A stretch of 64,000 bases of DNA from Parietichytrium sp. I65-24A (taxonomy: Eukaryota; Sar; Bigyra; Thraustochytrida; Thraustochytriidae): contig BLSF01000024.1 of NCBI GenBank assembly GCA_012862575.1, forward strand, positions 436,843 to 500,842, in the 5' to 3' direction. A program made the translations under genes and the position numbers. The notes under the pieces are model-generated. The model worked only from the letters and a program-made list of their open reading frames with translations. It did not search any database and was not told the origin of the DNA. Positions 51,619-61,725 of this stretch are shown piece by piece (position 1 is the first letter of the stretch; each line of letters starts with the position of its first letter).

Positions 51619-52524
51619 ATGGTGAAAAGAAAACGCAGTGGAGTAAAGGTGGTCAAGCTCAAGTCGTGGCGGCCTCTGACGTCGCAAAGAGAAGCGAGGA
51701 ATGTGACCTCAAAATTTCATGCGTATACGAAGGAATTGGAAAGGCTGAAAGGTCGAAGCGATGCCGTTTCGAAGAGTAGGCAGAGCGAGCTCAAGAACTT
51801 GCTCGCAGAGATTGGTGGTCATGCGAGGTATCAGGAAGCCTCCATTCTGCTGACGAGTCTTAATACGAGCAGCGCGAAATGGGTGTTTCAGAATGTCACC
51901 AAGTTGGGCATGCGGCCCGCGAAAGGCCAGCCAAGGCTTGTCACGCTTGAGATTGGTGCGATCAATAATCAGCTCCTGAATGCGGGTTTTTTGGAGACGA
52001 GGGCTATTGACTTGAAAAGCAGGCACCCACAAATCGAGGAGCTAGACTTTTTTGATTTGAAGTTTCCGCCTGACCGACAAATGGACGTGATCTCCAATGC
52101 AATGGTGCTTAACTGCGTCCCAACCGCAGCCAAGCGCGGGCAAATGCTCGTGCGCTGCGTTCGCATGCTCCGAGTGGGCGGCTTATTGACCGTGGTGCTC
52201 CCGAATCGATGCATTGCGAATATTACAGAGAAGCGGCTGGGGAAGATATTTACAAGCTTAGGTCTTGCAGTGGTGAATAAGAACTCGAGTCCCAAAATTT
52301 CTTTTTGGGCCTGCACCAAAAGCACAGACTGCGCTATCCACAAGCCGTGCGAGGGAGCCCCATCTGTAGATAGTATTTGCACATCGCCTGGATTGCGTTT
52401 AGGTTCCGCTTCACACAAGGGCGACAGTGAAAAGGAGGAGAACGACCCCGACAACTCTTTGTTCAAGATGACTTTCGACCAAGAGATCTTGTCAGAGTTG
52501 TGTAATTGCAGTGACTCTCAGTAG
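51619..52524 (+). CDS. BMT2: BMT2-like 25S rRNA adenine-N1 methyltransferase
   Basis: The 301-residue protein matches the BMT2 family. A basic N-terminus (MVKRKRSGVKVVKLKSWRP) suits a nucleolar protein. A helical segment (RYQEASILLTSLNTSSAKWV) follows, then the S-adenosylmethionine-binding core: LVTLEIGAINNQLLNAGF, a strand-end acidic site in AIDLKSRHPQIEELDFFDL, and NAMVLNCVPTAAKRGQMLVR with VGGLLTVVLPNRCI. Yeast Bmt2 makes m1A at one site of 25S rRNA. The C-terminal 70 residues are polar and probably disordered. The ATG at 51619 (AAAATGG) was chosen as the start of the basic tail; the frame upstream runs through the TTAGGT repeats and starts without a likely initiator. Its stop lies 290 bp from the converging CEP131 gene. 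Confidence 0.85.
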   Translation: MVKRKRSGVKVVKLKSWRPLTSQREARNVTSKFHAYTKELERLKGRSDAVSKSRQSELKNLLAEIGGHARYQEASILLTSLNTSSAKWVFQNVTKLGMRPAKGQPRLVTLEIGAINNQLLNAGFLETRAIDLKSRHPQIEELDFFDLKFPPDRQMDVISNAMVLNCVPTAAKRGQMLVRCVRMLRVGGLLTVVLPNRCIANITEKRLGKIFTSLGLAVVNKNSSPKISFWACTKSTDCAIHKPCEGAPSVDSICTSPGLRLGSASHKGDSEKEENDPDNSLFKMTFDQEILSELCNCSDSQ

Positions 52525-52814
52525 TCCGCACCGGCGGAGCAGAGCACCGTTGTGTTGTACAGTTGTTGCTTCTCATCCATGGCTAGTAGAGCTATTCTAG
52601 AGCAAGTTCCGAGAGCATCCTTTTGAAAGAGTAATTTGTAATAGCAAGAAGAGAACTTTTTGCGTTTACTTTCTTTATCCACGTTTACAGCACTAGCAAA
52701 CTAACAGTAAAATAAAATGAAAACAGACATGAGTGCGAGAAAGCAATGGAAGGATTCTTGTTGTTGGTCAAGACTTGCACACGTTCCTCTTATCAGACAA
52801 ATACACAAACCAGT

Positions 52815-54962
52815 CTATCCAATAAATTGCTGGCGCTGCTTCTCCAGCAATTCGTTATAGCTCTCCAATTGATCTTCCATCTCCTCAATTCGGGCACGGA
52901 GAGCACGAATCGTTTCGTCCTTCCGGGAGACAGTGACCCGCACGCGGCGGTGAATCTCTTCAGTCTCTTCCTCGAACCGCTGTTCAAGCTCACTGGTGAG
53001 ATGCTTTTTCTGAACACCTTCTTTGGCCAGTTGCTCCCGCAAGCTCTCAGCCTCTTCCAGGAGCTTGGTATTCTCGGCGATGTAGTGGCTTGTGCGCTCG
53101 GCAAATTCAGCTCGGACTTCTTTTTCCTTGTCCGCGAGAAGATCGTTGATCGAAGCAATCTTCTTACTGAGCTCGACTATTCGGCTCTCGCGCTTTTCAG
53201 CCATAAGCTCAAGTTCCCTGACGCGGGCTTCTGCTGAAGAGAATGTCCGTTTCTCGCTTCTGTGGGCTTCTTGCAAACGCACAAATTTGCTCTCCCAGTC
53301 ATCGCATCTCGCCTCGGCGTCAGATATTGCTTGCTTAAGCTTTCTCTCCATCTCAACCATCTCGTCGCGATGCTGCTCAGTGACTTGCGCGATTTTGCTC
53401 TCCTGCTCAGCATATAGCTTGGATATGACTGCATCAATCTGCTTGTCACGGGATGAGGTAAGCTTCTCTTTAAACCTCTTCTCCTCCTCGTAAGCCTTTT
53501 CTTCCATCTTTTTAACGAGTTTGGCTTGCCATTGCTCCTTTTCCAACGCCCAACGCTCTTCCTGTGTCTGAATCTGGATCTCGAGTCTTCGCTTCTGCTC
53601 GAGCAGCTCTTCTTCCTTCATCCGAGCAGCGTCTGACACCCTGTCTTGTAGCTGCTCCTGGATGTCCTTGATTTCGCTCTTGTGCCGCGCGCGGAGATCT
53701 TCAATTTCTTCCTCAAAGCGCTTTCTCTGTTGCGTGATCTCTTCCTGGTGTCGCACTTCTTGCTGCCGAAGCTTCGCGCTGACTGAAGCCCGCTCTTTGG
53801 TCCTCATTTCCTCCAAGTCAATCTCGTGTTTTGAGCGGAGGTCTATCATAATGCGCTCCCTCTCCTTCTCGTGCTCATGTTTCAGCGCCCTTGCCTCTTC
53901 CTTGAACTTGTCTTCGACTTCGTGCAAGTCCTTGCGATGATTGGCGAGAATGGTTTGGATTTCGGGCTCGAGGCCTTTAATTGTAATTTCTTTCAACTCA
54001 CGCGCCTTTTCTTTTTGCCACTTCTGCCGCTTCGCAGCGTCCATAGAAGCTAGCGTCTCTTTCATGCGTGCCAAATCTTGAGTATGTTTCTCTTCGAGTT
54101 CTCTGGCGCGCTTCACCATCATGTCCTCTGAGTGCCGCATTTTGCCGGTCAACTCCTCTACTTTTCCAGCTAGGTGCTTCTTGTCCGCGAGAAGCTTGTC
54201 GATAAAGGTCAAATGTCGAGCAACTGCAGCTTCATGCTCTTGTCGCTGCTTCTCAAGGGCCGTCTTCGTCTCAGCAGAGGTCTTCTTGAGTTGGGCCGAT
54301 TTCTCGCTCCTTGCTTTTTCCAAGGCCTGCTTTAACGCCTCCACGGTCTTGGTTTTCTCCTCTAGCTCGAGCTTGATCGAGAGAGTCCGTGACCTTGAAG
54401 TTGTTGCGCTCGCTCCCGTCGCAGATCCGGAATACCTTGACCTCCGCGACGAGGAGTTGAGCGAGCTCTTTGGCGAGTCGGCAGGAGGAGGAGGCGGCGC
54501 CAGGTCGCCGGCCTCATAGCCCCCAAAGAAGGACCCGTCGTCCTCTTCCTCCTCCTCTTCGCGATCCATCTCCCAGTCAAAACGCTTTGACCTTGCGTAA
54601 AGCGAGGTGGCACCGGCGCCAGTGTCATACACGAGCTTCTGCTCCTCCTCCGCCGTAGACTTGACCTTGTCCAGGTACTCCATCAACGATCCGGACTTGC
54701 CCGCTTTCCTCTCCTTGCTCCCGGATGGCATGCAAGCCGCCCTCGTCCGCGATTGGCTCATGACATTCTCATCATTGCAGCCTTCGTCGAACTTGCTCTC
54801 TCTTTCGGATCGCTCGGACCGCAGCTTGAGCATCTCTGTGCCACCATGCCCATTCCCATTCCCCGAGGCGTGCATGCCATCTTCGCGGAGCTTGGCCATC
54901 CGCTCCTTGCTCAGCTTGAGAGAGTCAGTCAGTCCGTCTTTGCCCATGCGGCGAGACACCAT
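52815..54962 (-). CDS. CEP131: CEP131/AZI1-like centriolar satellite and basal-body protein
   Basis: The 715-residue protein has a low-complexity Ser/Asp/Pro-rich N-terminus (1-190) and is coiled coil from about 200 to the end. The diagnostic stretch of CEP131 is visible: FIDKLLADKKHLAGKVEEL near 257, then KWQKEKARELKEITIKGLEP near 312, where animal CEP131 has a closely matching KWISEKTKKIKEVTVRGLEP sequence. The C-terminus (HRRVRVTVSRKDETIRALRA) also matches the family's end. CEP131 acts at basal bodies and centriolar satellites and is needed for flagellum formation in several organisms. The first true ATG in frame is at 54962; the frame upstream reaches a GTG. Human CEP131 is longer (about 1080 residues); the N-terminal part is shorter here. 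Confidence 0.85.
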   Translation of the reverse strand: MVSRRMGKDGLTDSLKLSKERMAKLREDGMHASGNGNGHGGTEMLKLRSERSERESKFDEGCNDENVMSQSRTRAACMPSGSKERKAGKSGSLMEYLDKVKSTAEEEQKLVYDTGAGATSLYARSKRFDWEMDREEEEEEDDGSFFGGYEAGDLAPPPPPADSPKSSLNSSSRRSRYSGSATGASATTSRSRTLSIKLELEEKTKTVEALKQALEKARSEKSAQLKKTSAETKTALEKQRQEHEAAVARHLTFIDKLLADKKHLAGKVEELTGKMRHSEDMMVKRARELEEKHTQDLARMKETLASMDAAKRQKWQKEKARELKEITIKGLEPEIQTILANHRKDLHEVEDKFKEEARALKHEHEKERERIMIDLRSKHEIDLEEMRTKERASVSAKLRQQEVRHQEEITQQRKRFEEEIEDLRARHKSEIKDIQEQLQDRVSDAARMKEEELLEQKRRLEIQIQTQEERWALEKEQWQAKLVKKMEEKAYEEEKRFKEKLTSSRDKQIDAVISKLYAEQESKIAQVTEQHRDEMVEMERKLKQAISDAEARCDDWESKFVRLQEAHRSEKRTFSSAEARVRELELMAEKRESRIVELSKKIASINDLLADKEKEVRAEFAERTSHYIAENTKLLEEAESLREQLAKEGVQKKHLTSELEQRFEEETEEIHRRVRVTVSRKDETIRALRARIEEMEDQLESYNELLEKQRQQFIG

Positions 54963-56662
54963 CCTGGCATTCACAGTCGCGCACCGTTTCGTTCGCACTT
55001 TGGCACACGCGAATGGCGCCGCTCGACCTCTCTCTCGATGACACCCCCGAACTTGGACCTCTTCTTTTCAACGTACTACCCTGTACCTTGGCGTGTGAGC
55101 GAAAACAAGCAAATAGACTAAGCAACAGAGAGACAGAGAGATAGTGAATGCACTCGCGTGTGTCGTAAGATGGTCTTCGTTTGTAGATAAAGCTTTTGTG
55201 TCGATGCGGACTCGCTGTCGAGGCCGGATACTTTCTTTGTAAGCCGCCACTGTCGATGTCCTCCAGTTCTCATATCCTCCTGTTCGTGATGGAACTTTTG
55301 AGAATCCCGACGTCTTCTATCGATCCTTTCCTCGCCCGCTTGAACCAGCCGTCGTCCACGACTTGTAACTTGCCAAAGCTTTTGACCCAACTTCGAAAAT
55401 GATAACCAACATGTTGTCTCTGTAAATTCGTAACGGTATCACGACTATTACGGCGGTACACTAACAGATGATACCAGTGCCACCAATAATATTAAGTAGT
55501 AGGAGTTGAAGTCTGACTGTGAATTCTTCTGAAATGTGCAAGTATTCTGATCTTGTGGAGAACTTGAATCTTTGACAAACAACCCGAGCATTGGACGTTC
55601 GCGCCTAATTCTTCGCTGGCAATGTATGATGAAGAAAAGGAAGGACGCGATGCGGTCTTCGTTCGCAAAAATTTTATGGTATCTTTCAAACGATGTAAAT
55701 GCAGTTCGGATGAAGAATGTGAATCTTTGGCAAACAACTGAGTTATTGGATGTTCGCGCCCAATTATTCGCTGTTAATGCATGATGGAAAGGAAGGACGC
55801 CTCGTGGTCTTCGTTCGCAGAAGTTTTACTGTATTTGTGAATCGAAGCAAAGGGTGATGGAACCAAAGTGCGGTTCGGAATTCTGTTCTGATCTTGTGAA
55901 GAATATGAACCTTTGGCAAATAACTCGAGTATTAGAACTTTGCGCCCATTTCTTCGCTGGTTATGTATGATGAAGAATAGGATGGACGCCATGTGGTCTT
56001 CGTTCGCAGGAATTTTATGGTAACTTTGAATCGATTAAGTAGTGCTGAGCCAAAATGCGGTTCGGAATTCTGAAATATGTACGGAAGAAGTGGCGAAGGT
56101 CCGGCTGCACAACATTCCAGAGACGCGAATTGATGCTGATCACGGCACGTGAATTTCATTCGTCCTCTGGCTTCCCGACCTTCAAATCTGACAATGAAAC
56201 TTGTTCTTCATTCCAAGTTCCAAAGACCTATCGACGCTCGCAAAAGCACTCACTTCACAACCAAACTCTTCCAGTCAGCCAAGTCAGCCAAGCCAGCGAC
56301 GACAAACCCAAGAGCAGGGCGCATACAGTCCCCATTCCCGCTACTCCCCGCGTTCCACACTTGGAAACTTTTTCATTTTCCATTATCTAAATTCTAAAAA
56401 ACTCTGTCCCCCTAACCCGACCCACGAAAATGAGGTGGCCACTCCCACTGCCAGCTACCATTTCCTATATTCCCCATTGACATCTCCGTCTGAATCTTGC
56501 TAGCCAGCATTCACTGGTCGAGAGATTGGAATAAAATAACAAGTTGCGAACTTTATGAGCAAGTGAGCGAGAGAGAGAAACCAGAAGAGGAAGCGAAGGG
56601 GCGAATAAGAAGGAGGGAAGGAAGCAAGGAAGAGTAAATTTCGGGATAGTTTAGCTTGTACA
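54963..56662. other. Divergent intergenic region including a tandem triplicate
   Basis: The left end is the CEP131 promoter side. The middle holds the diverged repeats listed separately. The right end, before the TPR-methyltransferase gene, is purine-rich (GAGAGAGAGAAACCAGAAGAGG near 56565). No frame with domain content was recognised. Confidence 0.55.
55533..56070. repeat. Diverged tandem triplicate, about 155-185 bp per unit
   Basis: Three copies share, in order, TCTTGTGGAGAACTTGAATC-like, TTCGCGCCTAATTCTTCGCT-like and GGTCTTCGTTCGCA sequences. The middle element recurs at 55598, 55753 and 55938, and GGTCTTCGTTCGCA follows about 55 bp after each. Copies differ by many substitutions and small indels, so the duplication is old. 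Confidence 0.75.
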
Positions 56663-58351
56663 ATGGACGTTGACGCGGTGATCGAGGAGATTGGGGCTTT
56701 GGAAGCAGCAGGAGACGCTGACCAAGCGGTTTTGAAAGCCCATGATGCACTGCAAACGTTCCCCAAGTCCAAGATGGTGCAGATGGCATTCACGTCGCTG
56801 ATGGTGAGGACGCAGCTGGACGTATTGGCGCAGGACGAGGAGATGCTGGAGCTGGTGCACAACGTTTTAGAAGGGCTCTGCAAGCAGGGGAAGAAGTCGT
56901 TTATGGAAGACGCAGCAAAGCAGCAGCAGTCAGTGGCATGGGGGCTCATGGGCACACTGCAATGCAGGCTTCTCGGAGACCTCAACGGGGCCGTGCAGTC
57001 TCTCCAGAAGAGCTTGACTTTTAATGATACAAACATCGACACCCTATTCGTGCTGGCTTCGCTGCTGGACCAGGCCTTTCAGAATCGGAGCGAAGCCATG
57101 CAGCTGTACGGCAGAATACTTGCCACGACTCCGGACCATGTCACAACGCTAAACAACTATGCCGCGATCTTGATCGAGGAGGCGCGAGGCGCGGATGTGC
57201 AGAATGCTTCCCAAATGCTTTCCCAGGCCCGTGAGCTACTAGTGAGAGCACAGAACATCGCTCCGGGATTCCCTGCTTACAACCTGGCGTGCATGGTGTC
57301 CTGTCAATACGGTCGCGTCACAAACGGCGAGGAGAAGCTTGCGCTTGAGGCAGAGTGCAAGCACTGGCTCGAAACTGCGCTTGTTACTGGCGGAATCCCT
57401 GACAAGGAGGTTCTGGATTCCGACACCGATTTCGAGCCTGTGAGAGACCTGCCCTGGTATCGCGCACTCAGCGTAAAGGCTGAGAGAATGTATCAAGTAG
57501 AGTTTGCGGACCACATCATCAGGCTGTGCCCGCCGGAGGGACTCACGTCCAGCGATGAGCAGCAGAGCGCCAATGACGAAGGGGGTTCAAGCGGAGATGT
57601 GCAAATGGACTCGAGTAATGACGAATCTCTTGCGCCTCCAAGGCCACCGCCGTCAAAGACCTCTGCCGTGTCCGGTACCACTGGATGGACGGTGTGGAAC
57701 TCGAGTTTTGTAACATTGCGGTTCATAGAGGATAAAATACGCGCTGCGGAGGAGCAAGCTGATGCAGAGGAGAGTCAGAACGTACCTTTCAGCGCAGAGT
57801 GGTGGGTCGGAAAACGCGTCTTGGACCTCAGCGCGGGGCTTGGACTCGTTGGAATTGGATGCGCCAGTCTGGGCGCACAGGTGGTGCTGACCGACATCGG
57901 TCAGAAGCAGCTTCAGACACTCCGAGAGAACGTGGAGTTGAATGGCATTCAACCAAATCAAGCTGCTGTTGAGCATTTGGAGTGGGGCAACGAAAGTGAG
58001 ATGCAGCAGCTTGTGAGCAAATACGGCCCTTTCGATGTTGTTTTCGCGTGCGACCTTGTATACATTGGCGTGCGAGACAGGATCATGGACAAACTAACAC
58101 AGACCTTGCGGGTCCTAACGCAAAACACACCTCTGCTGGTGCTCTGCTTTGAGGAGCGCACGCTCTCGGAAGAGGCCGCACTCATGGAATGTCTCGGCTC
58201 GTTCTCGGCAGTGTCTGAGGTGCCCGTTGATGACCATCTCTTCGTGGACCTAGACGACGATGACAAATCGGAGGAGCAGCTCTTCGCCGGCCTTTCACTG
58301 CATGAGAAGCCCACCTTGAAGCTCTACACCCTCCAACCGACCCAGACCTAA
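56663..58351 (+). CDS. TPR protein with C-terminal class I methyltransferase domain (METTL21-type)
   Basis: The 562-residue protein starts at a true ATG. Residues 1 to about 250 are helical repeats of TPR character (LEAAGDADQAVLKAHDALQT; HVTTLNNYAAILIEEARG). An acidic linker (300-335) leads to a methyltransferase domain of the Methyltransf_16/METTL21 type. Its parts are an entry motif (GTTGWTVWNSSFVTLRFIED), motif I for S-adenosylmethionine (VLDLSAGLGLVGIGCASLGA near 386), motif II (VVLTDIG) and the strand FDVVFACDLVYIG near 456. This family methylates lysines of chaperones and translation factors. The N-terminal TPR region may select the substrate; fusion to TPR is unusual for the METTL21 group. 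The target cannot be deduced. Confidence 0.85.
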   Translation: MDVDAVIEEIGALEAAGDADQAVLKAHDALQTFPKSKMVQMAFTSLMVRTQLDVLAQDEEMLELVHNVLEGLCKQGKKSFMEDAAKQQQSVAWGLMGTLQCRLLGDLNGAVQSLQKSLTFNDTNIDTLFVLASLLDQAFQNRSEAMQLYGRILATTPDHVTTLNNYAAILIEEARGADVQNASQMLSQARELLVRAQNIAPGFPAYNLACMVSCQYGRVTNGEEKLALEAECKHWLETALVTGGIPDKEVLDSDTDFEPVRDLPWYRALSVKAERMYQVEFADHIIRLCPPEGLTSSDEQQSANDEGGSSGDVQMDSSNDESLAPPRPPPSKTSAVSGTTGWTVWNSSFVTLRFIEDKIRAAEEQADAEESQNVPFSAEWWVGKRVLDLSAGLGLVGIGCASLGAQVVLTDIGQKQLQTLRENVELNGIQPNQAAVEHLEWGNESEMQQLVSKYGPFDVVFACDLVYIGVRDRIMDKLTQTLRVLTQNTPLLVLCFEERTLSEEAALMECLGSFSAVSEVPVDDHLFVDLDDDDKSEEQLFAGLSLHEKPTLKLYTLQPTQT

Positions 58352-58874
58352 CCTTGAAAACCTTAGAACCCAAGCCATTTTGTGTCCACCTTTCCTTTCG
58401 CGCTGCGTTTCCCAAACCCAGCCATCATCAACCAACCATATCGAGCATCGAACATTGAACATTGAACAATCTCACCACCTTCAAGCTCCCAACTCCCAAA
58501 ACCCCGTTTTAGAGCTTCCCTAACAGTCAGTTGCACTCATTCGTACCGCAACGCTTAACTACGCCTAATGCCAGAGGAAGTTTCGAGGGCAAGGAACCCG
58601 GACTCTGACGAAAAAAAGAGGGAAATGGATTCAGCAATTTCCTACATTGAGATTTCACGTGAAGTGACTTTGTCTGACGAAGAAAGAGAGGGAAGGAAGG
58701 AAGAATCGTGGGCGTGGTCGTCAGTGTAGAGCGCAAGCAGCTGTACTCTGCACTGTTTGGTTGGTAGATTCCGTGGAGAGCGCACACGTTTGCCGTGGCA
58801 TAGTTGGTGGAGCCAAAGTTATAGCGTGTCGGGCCGACTGGGAGATAGAGAGGACGTTTTGAGCTGTCGCAAAA
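58352..58874. other. Intergenic region before Rab5
   Basis: The 523-bp gap contains the downstream flank of the methyltransferase gene (CATCGAACATTGAACATTGA near 58445) and the probable Rab5 promoter. No gene was recognised. Confidence 0.5.
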
Positions 58875-59462
58875 ATGGCCACGCCGCCGAGGACGTGCCA
58901 CTTCAAGCTGGTGCTGCTGGGAGACACGGCAGTGGGGAAATCTTGCCTTGTGGTGAGGTTCGTGCGCGATGAGTTCTTTGACTTTCAGGAGCCCACGATT
59001 GGAGCGGCGTTCCTCACGCAGACGGTGACGCTGGATGATGCAACCGTCAAGTTTGAGATTTGGGACACGGCAGGGCAGGAGAGGTATCGAAGTCTTGCCC
59101 CAATGTACTATCGAGGAGCAGCTGCGGCTGTGGTTGTATATGATATCACGAACTCCGACTCGTTCGAAGGCGCCAAGTCATGGGTGAAGGAGCTCCAGCG
59201 CCGTGGCGACCCGAACGTGGTCATCGCGCTGGCAGGTAATAAAGCAGATAACGACGCCCAGCGGGCCGTGAGCACGGACGACGTCCGCAGCTATGCTGCC
59301 GAGAATGGGATCATCTTCATGGAGACCTCCGCCAAGACGGCCCAGAACGTGCGCGAGCTATTTGTTGAAATCGCCAATAAGCTCCCGAAGAGCGCCCCGG
59401 CTGAAAGCGAGCCGTCGTTCCCTATTGCCGAATCTGACGACCAGAAACGAGGATGCTGTTAG
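58875..59462 (+). CDS. RAB5: Rab5-type small GTPase
   Basis: The 195-residue protein has all GTPase motifs: GDTAVGKS (P-loop), PTIGAAF (switch I), WDTAGQERY (switch II), NKAD and ETSAK. The sequence [19 protein letters not shown] and the switch region are those of the Rab5/Rab22 group. It ends GCC, a double-cysteine motif that would be geranylgeranylated by Rab geranylgeranyltransferase; the beta subunit of that enzyme is encoded 2.3 kb downstream. Rab5 directs early endosome fusion. The short tail after the G domain and [10 protein letters not shown] favour Rab5 over Rab21. The start is a true ATG with AAAAATGG context. Confidence 0.93.
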   Translation: MATPPRTCHFKLVLLGDTAVGKSCLVVRFVRDEFFDFQEPTIGAAFLTQTVTLDDATVKFEIWDTAGQERYRSLAPMYYRGAAAAVVVYDITNSDSFEGAKSWVKELQRRGDPNVVIALAGNKADNDAQRAVSTDDVRSYAAENGIIFMETSAKTAQNVRELFVEIANKLPKSAPAESEPSFPIAESDDQKRGCC

Positions 59463-60351
59463 CTGTAAAAAAATATCGTATCAACCAAGATTTTCCAAAC
59501 CCATTCTTCTTGTTTCAAATGGATACTGAGTAAAACAAGTACAACGTCATCTCGAAGACTGTTATATTCCAAGCTTTGTTTTGGGGCAGCCAGATTCACC
59601 CGTGTCTCTCATGCCAACAGTCCGGAAAACTACGACTTTCTGAACAGCACCCGAGGATTGATATCCATCCACCAATTCCTCTCAACGCACAAAACGGAGC
59701 GATCTTTTCAGCTTAGCTTGTACAGTTGTGTTTTCGCAGCCAACCAAGAGAGGAACAATCCTTGTATGACTTGTTTTCAACAAAAACCAAACACATGCAA
59801 CACACGAAACCTTTCATCTCCAATTGTCTGAATCTGATCATTTCAGAGAAACAATCTCCGAACCAAATCACATATTTGGAATTTGGAATTTTCAACTTGG
59901 TTCGAAAACCTCTTTGTGAGTCCCATGCTAGTAGTGGCATTGATATAATTGATATGCGACACTAACCCAACACAAGCACACAAGATGAGTGAGCTACCAG
60001 CAATTTTAACGAACGAAATGAACAACACCTCTTACGTGGCAGGTGAACACTACTATTTCGATGCTTAACAATAAAAAGAGTCTCGTCCGCAAGTGTCCTC
60101 GCGGAGTGTCCTCGCAGAAACCGACTGCTATCGAACTTCTTATCCAGCTCCTAGTAACCGGCGTCTTTGAAAGGACTTGCGATCTAGAGTTGTTTTGGCG
60201 TACACTTACTTTCCCTGCCTTGTCATACATTTTCGCATACTTCGGGGAAGAAGCTTGCGAAAGAGTTGGAAAGCGGCAAAGAAAAGGTGTGCGAATTTGG
60301 TGTGTGAAAGAGCGTGATTCGAGGCGTTGGTGAGTTGGTTGTTTGCTCGCG
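59463..60351. other. Intergenic region between Rab5 and EMC8
   Basis: Frames on both strands near 60006-60566 overlap the first exon and intron of EMC8 and have no domain content. The sequence duplicates GTGTCCTCGCGGAGTGTCCTCGC near 60096. No RNA gene was recognised. Confidence 0.5.
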
Positions 60352-61088
60352 ATGTCGGCAGTGGAGTATGAAGTAGCGAGCACAGCGCAGCTCAAAGTGC
60401 TTTTGCACGGCGCGAGGTATCCTTGGGCGGAGGTGAATGGTAAGTTTTCGCGTGGATGTAGATACCTTTGGTTCATTGGCTGGTGCTGGGAACAGTGAAG
60501 CGGTCGGATTTGTCTTTCGTAAATGGTGGCTGACCGATTTTCTTTCGATAATGGGTTTTGATGCATTTGACGCCCGCAGGCGTGCTCATTGGGAAAGTGG
60601 AGGGCAGCTCAAAGGTGACTGTCATGGACGCTATTCCGCTCTCACACTCGGTGATGTTCACTCCAATGCTGGAGACGGCCATGATTCTGACGGAGGAGTA
60701 TTGCAAGTCAGGCCAGACCCCGGAGGGCACACAGATTGTTGGGTGGTATTTCGGAACGGAGCGCACTAATCAGAACGATATTCCTGCCACTGTACAGAGG
60801 ATCGCAAACAAGATCAAGAGCAAGGATTCGGCAAGTAACGCATGCATCATTGCCATCGACAACTCAAATTTGGACGTGGAAAGCGAGTCTGGCATTAGAC
60901 TGTATGTGCAAAAGGCAGGATCTACTTCGTGGTCTGAATCTGCCAACTGGTCTACAGTAGCTAAGGGCTCTGCAGCATTCACCAAGCTGCTTAGAGAAGA
61001 AGCGCAGCAGAAAATTGTTGATTTTGACTCATGGTTCGAGGACTCGACCTTGGACTGGCGCAACAAGGACTTGGTACCATCCAAATAG
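60352..61088 (+). CDS. EMC8: ER membrane protein complex subunit 8/9, spliced
   Basis: Two exons (60352-60439 and 60580-61088) are joined by a 140-bp GT-AG intron. The frame is preserved (VN + G + VLIGKV), giving a 198-residue protein. The first exon supplies the family's start (YEVASTAQLKVLLHGARYPW, then AEVNG). The second supplies the rest of the MPN-like fold (DAIPLSHSVMFTPMLETAMI; GWYFGTERTN; ending in TLDWRNKDLV). EMC8/9 (UPF0172) is a cytosolic-side subunit of the EMC, which inserts membrane proteins into the ER. No catalytic JAMM metal motif is visible, as in other members. The start ATG lies in a GCGATGTCG context. Confidence 0.93.
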
Positions 61089-61725
61089 TAAGCATGTCCA
61101 CCCGTTACTTGCACTTCAACTTGCCTTCAGCTCGCCTCTAGTCTACACGTATAAAAATTATGTTTGGAACCATCTATCGACACTCTTCCGTAGCCGTGCT
61201 TGGCGCCCCATGCCAAACATCCACGATGTCTGCAAAGTCTTCTTTTCTGCAATCGTCATCTTTCTTCGGCTATGACTGCGAGCAGACATACGCAAACGCA
61301 ACGAAAGCAACAAAATAAATAAATAAAAGCATTGCATTGCATTGCAACCAAGCAGCCAACACCCTTTTGCTGCCATCCTTCTCGTCGTCTCATTCTGGAC
61401 CTTGTGCCTTCTTCGCAGAATGTATACAAAAGCAAACAAATGAATTCACTGTCAATATTCTACCATCACCTGCTCCTAAGCTTTAGTGACGCATTACATT
61501 CCAGCTAATACCGCTCATACTTTGACAAAACATCGGCGCGGAAGATACGTACTGAGTACACGTACGTGCGCGCATGTGCGCGTGTAACCTAACCTAACCC
61601 TACACTCGCGCACTATAGAAGCAACTCCCTTCGGCGCAAGATTTGACGCATCGGCAGCATCTTTTTCGTTTGAGTTGTGCGGGAAGTGCAACAATTTGTT
61701 CAAGTCCAAGTGCCCAAGTGCGAGC
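61089..61725. other. Intergenic region before RabGGTB
   Basis: The region holds AAATAAATAAA near 61315-61328 (probably the 3' flank of EMC8), GAATTCACTGTCAA at 61442-61455 and CCTAACCTAACC near 61585-61600. No frame with domain content was recognised. Confidence 0.55.
61585..61602. promoter_or_regulatory. TTAGGT telobox-like element upstream of RabGGTB
   Basis: TAACCTAACCTAACCCTA, the reverse orientation of the 51427 element, lies about 125 bp before the RabGGTB start codon. Confidence 0.4.

Noticed and set aside
60006-60566. 186-residue minus-strand frame
   Set aside because: It overlaps the EMC8 first exon and intron on the other strand and has no domain content.
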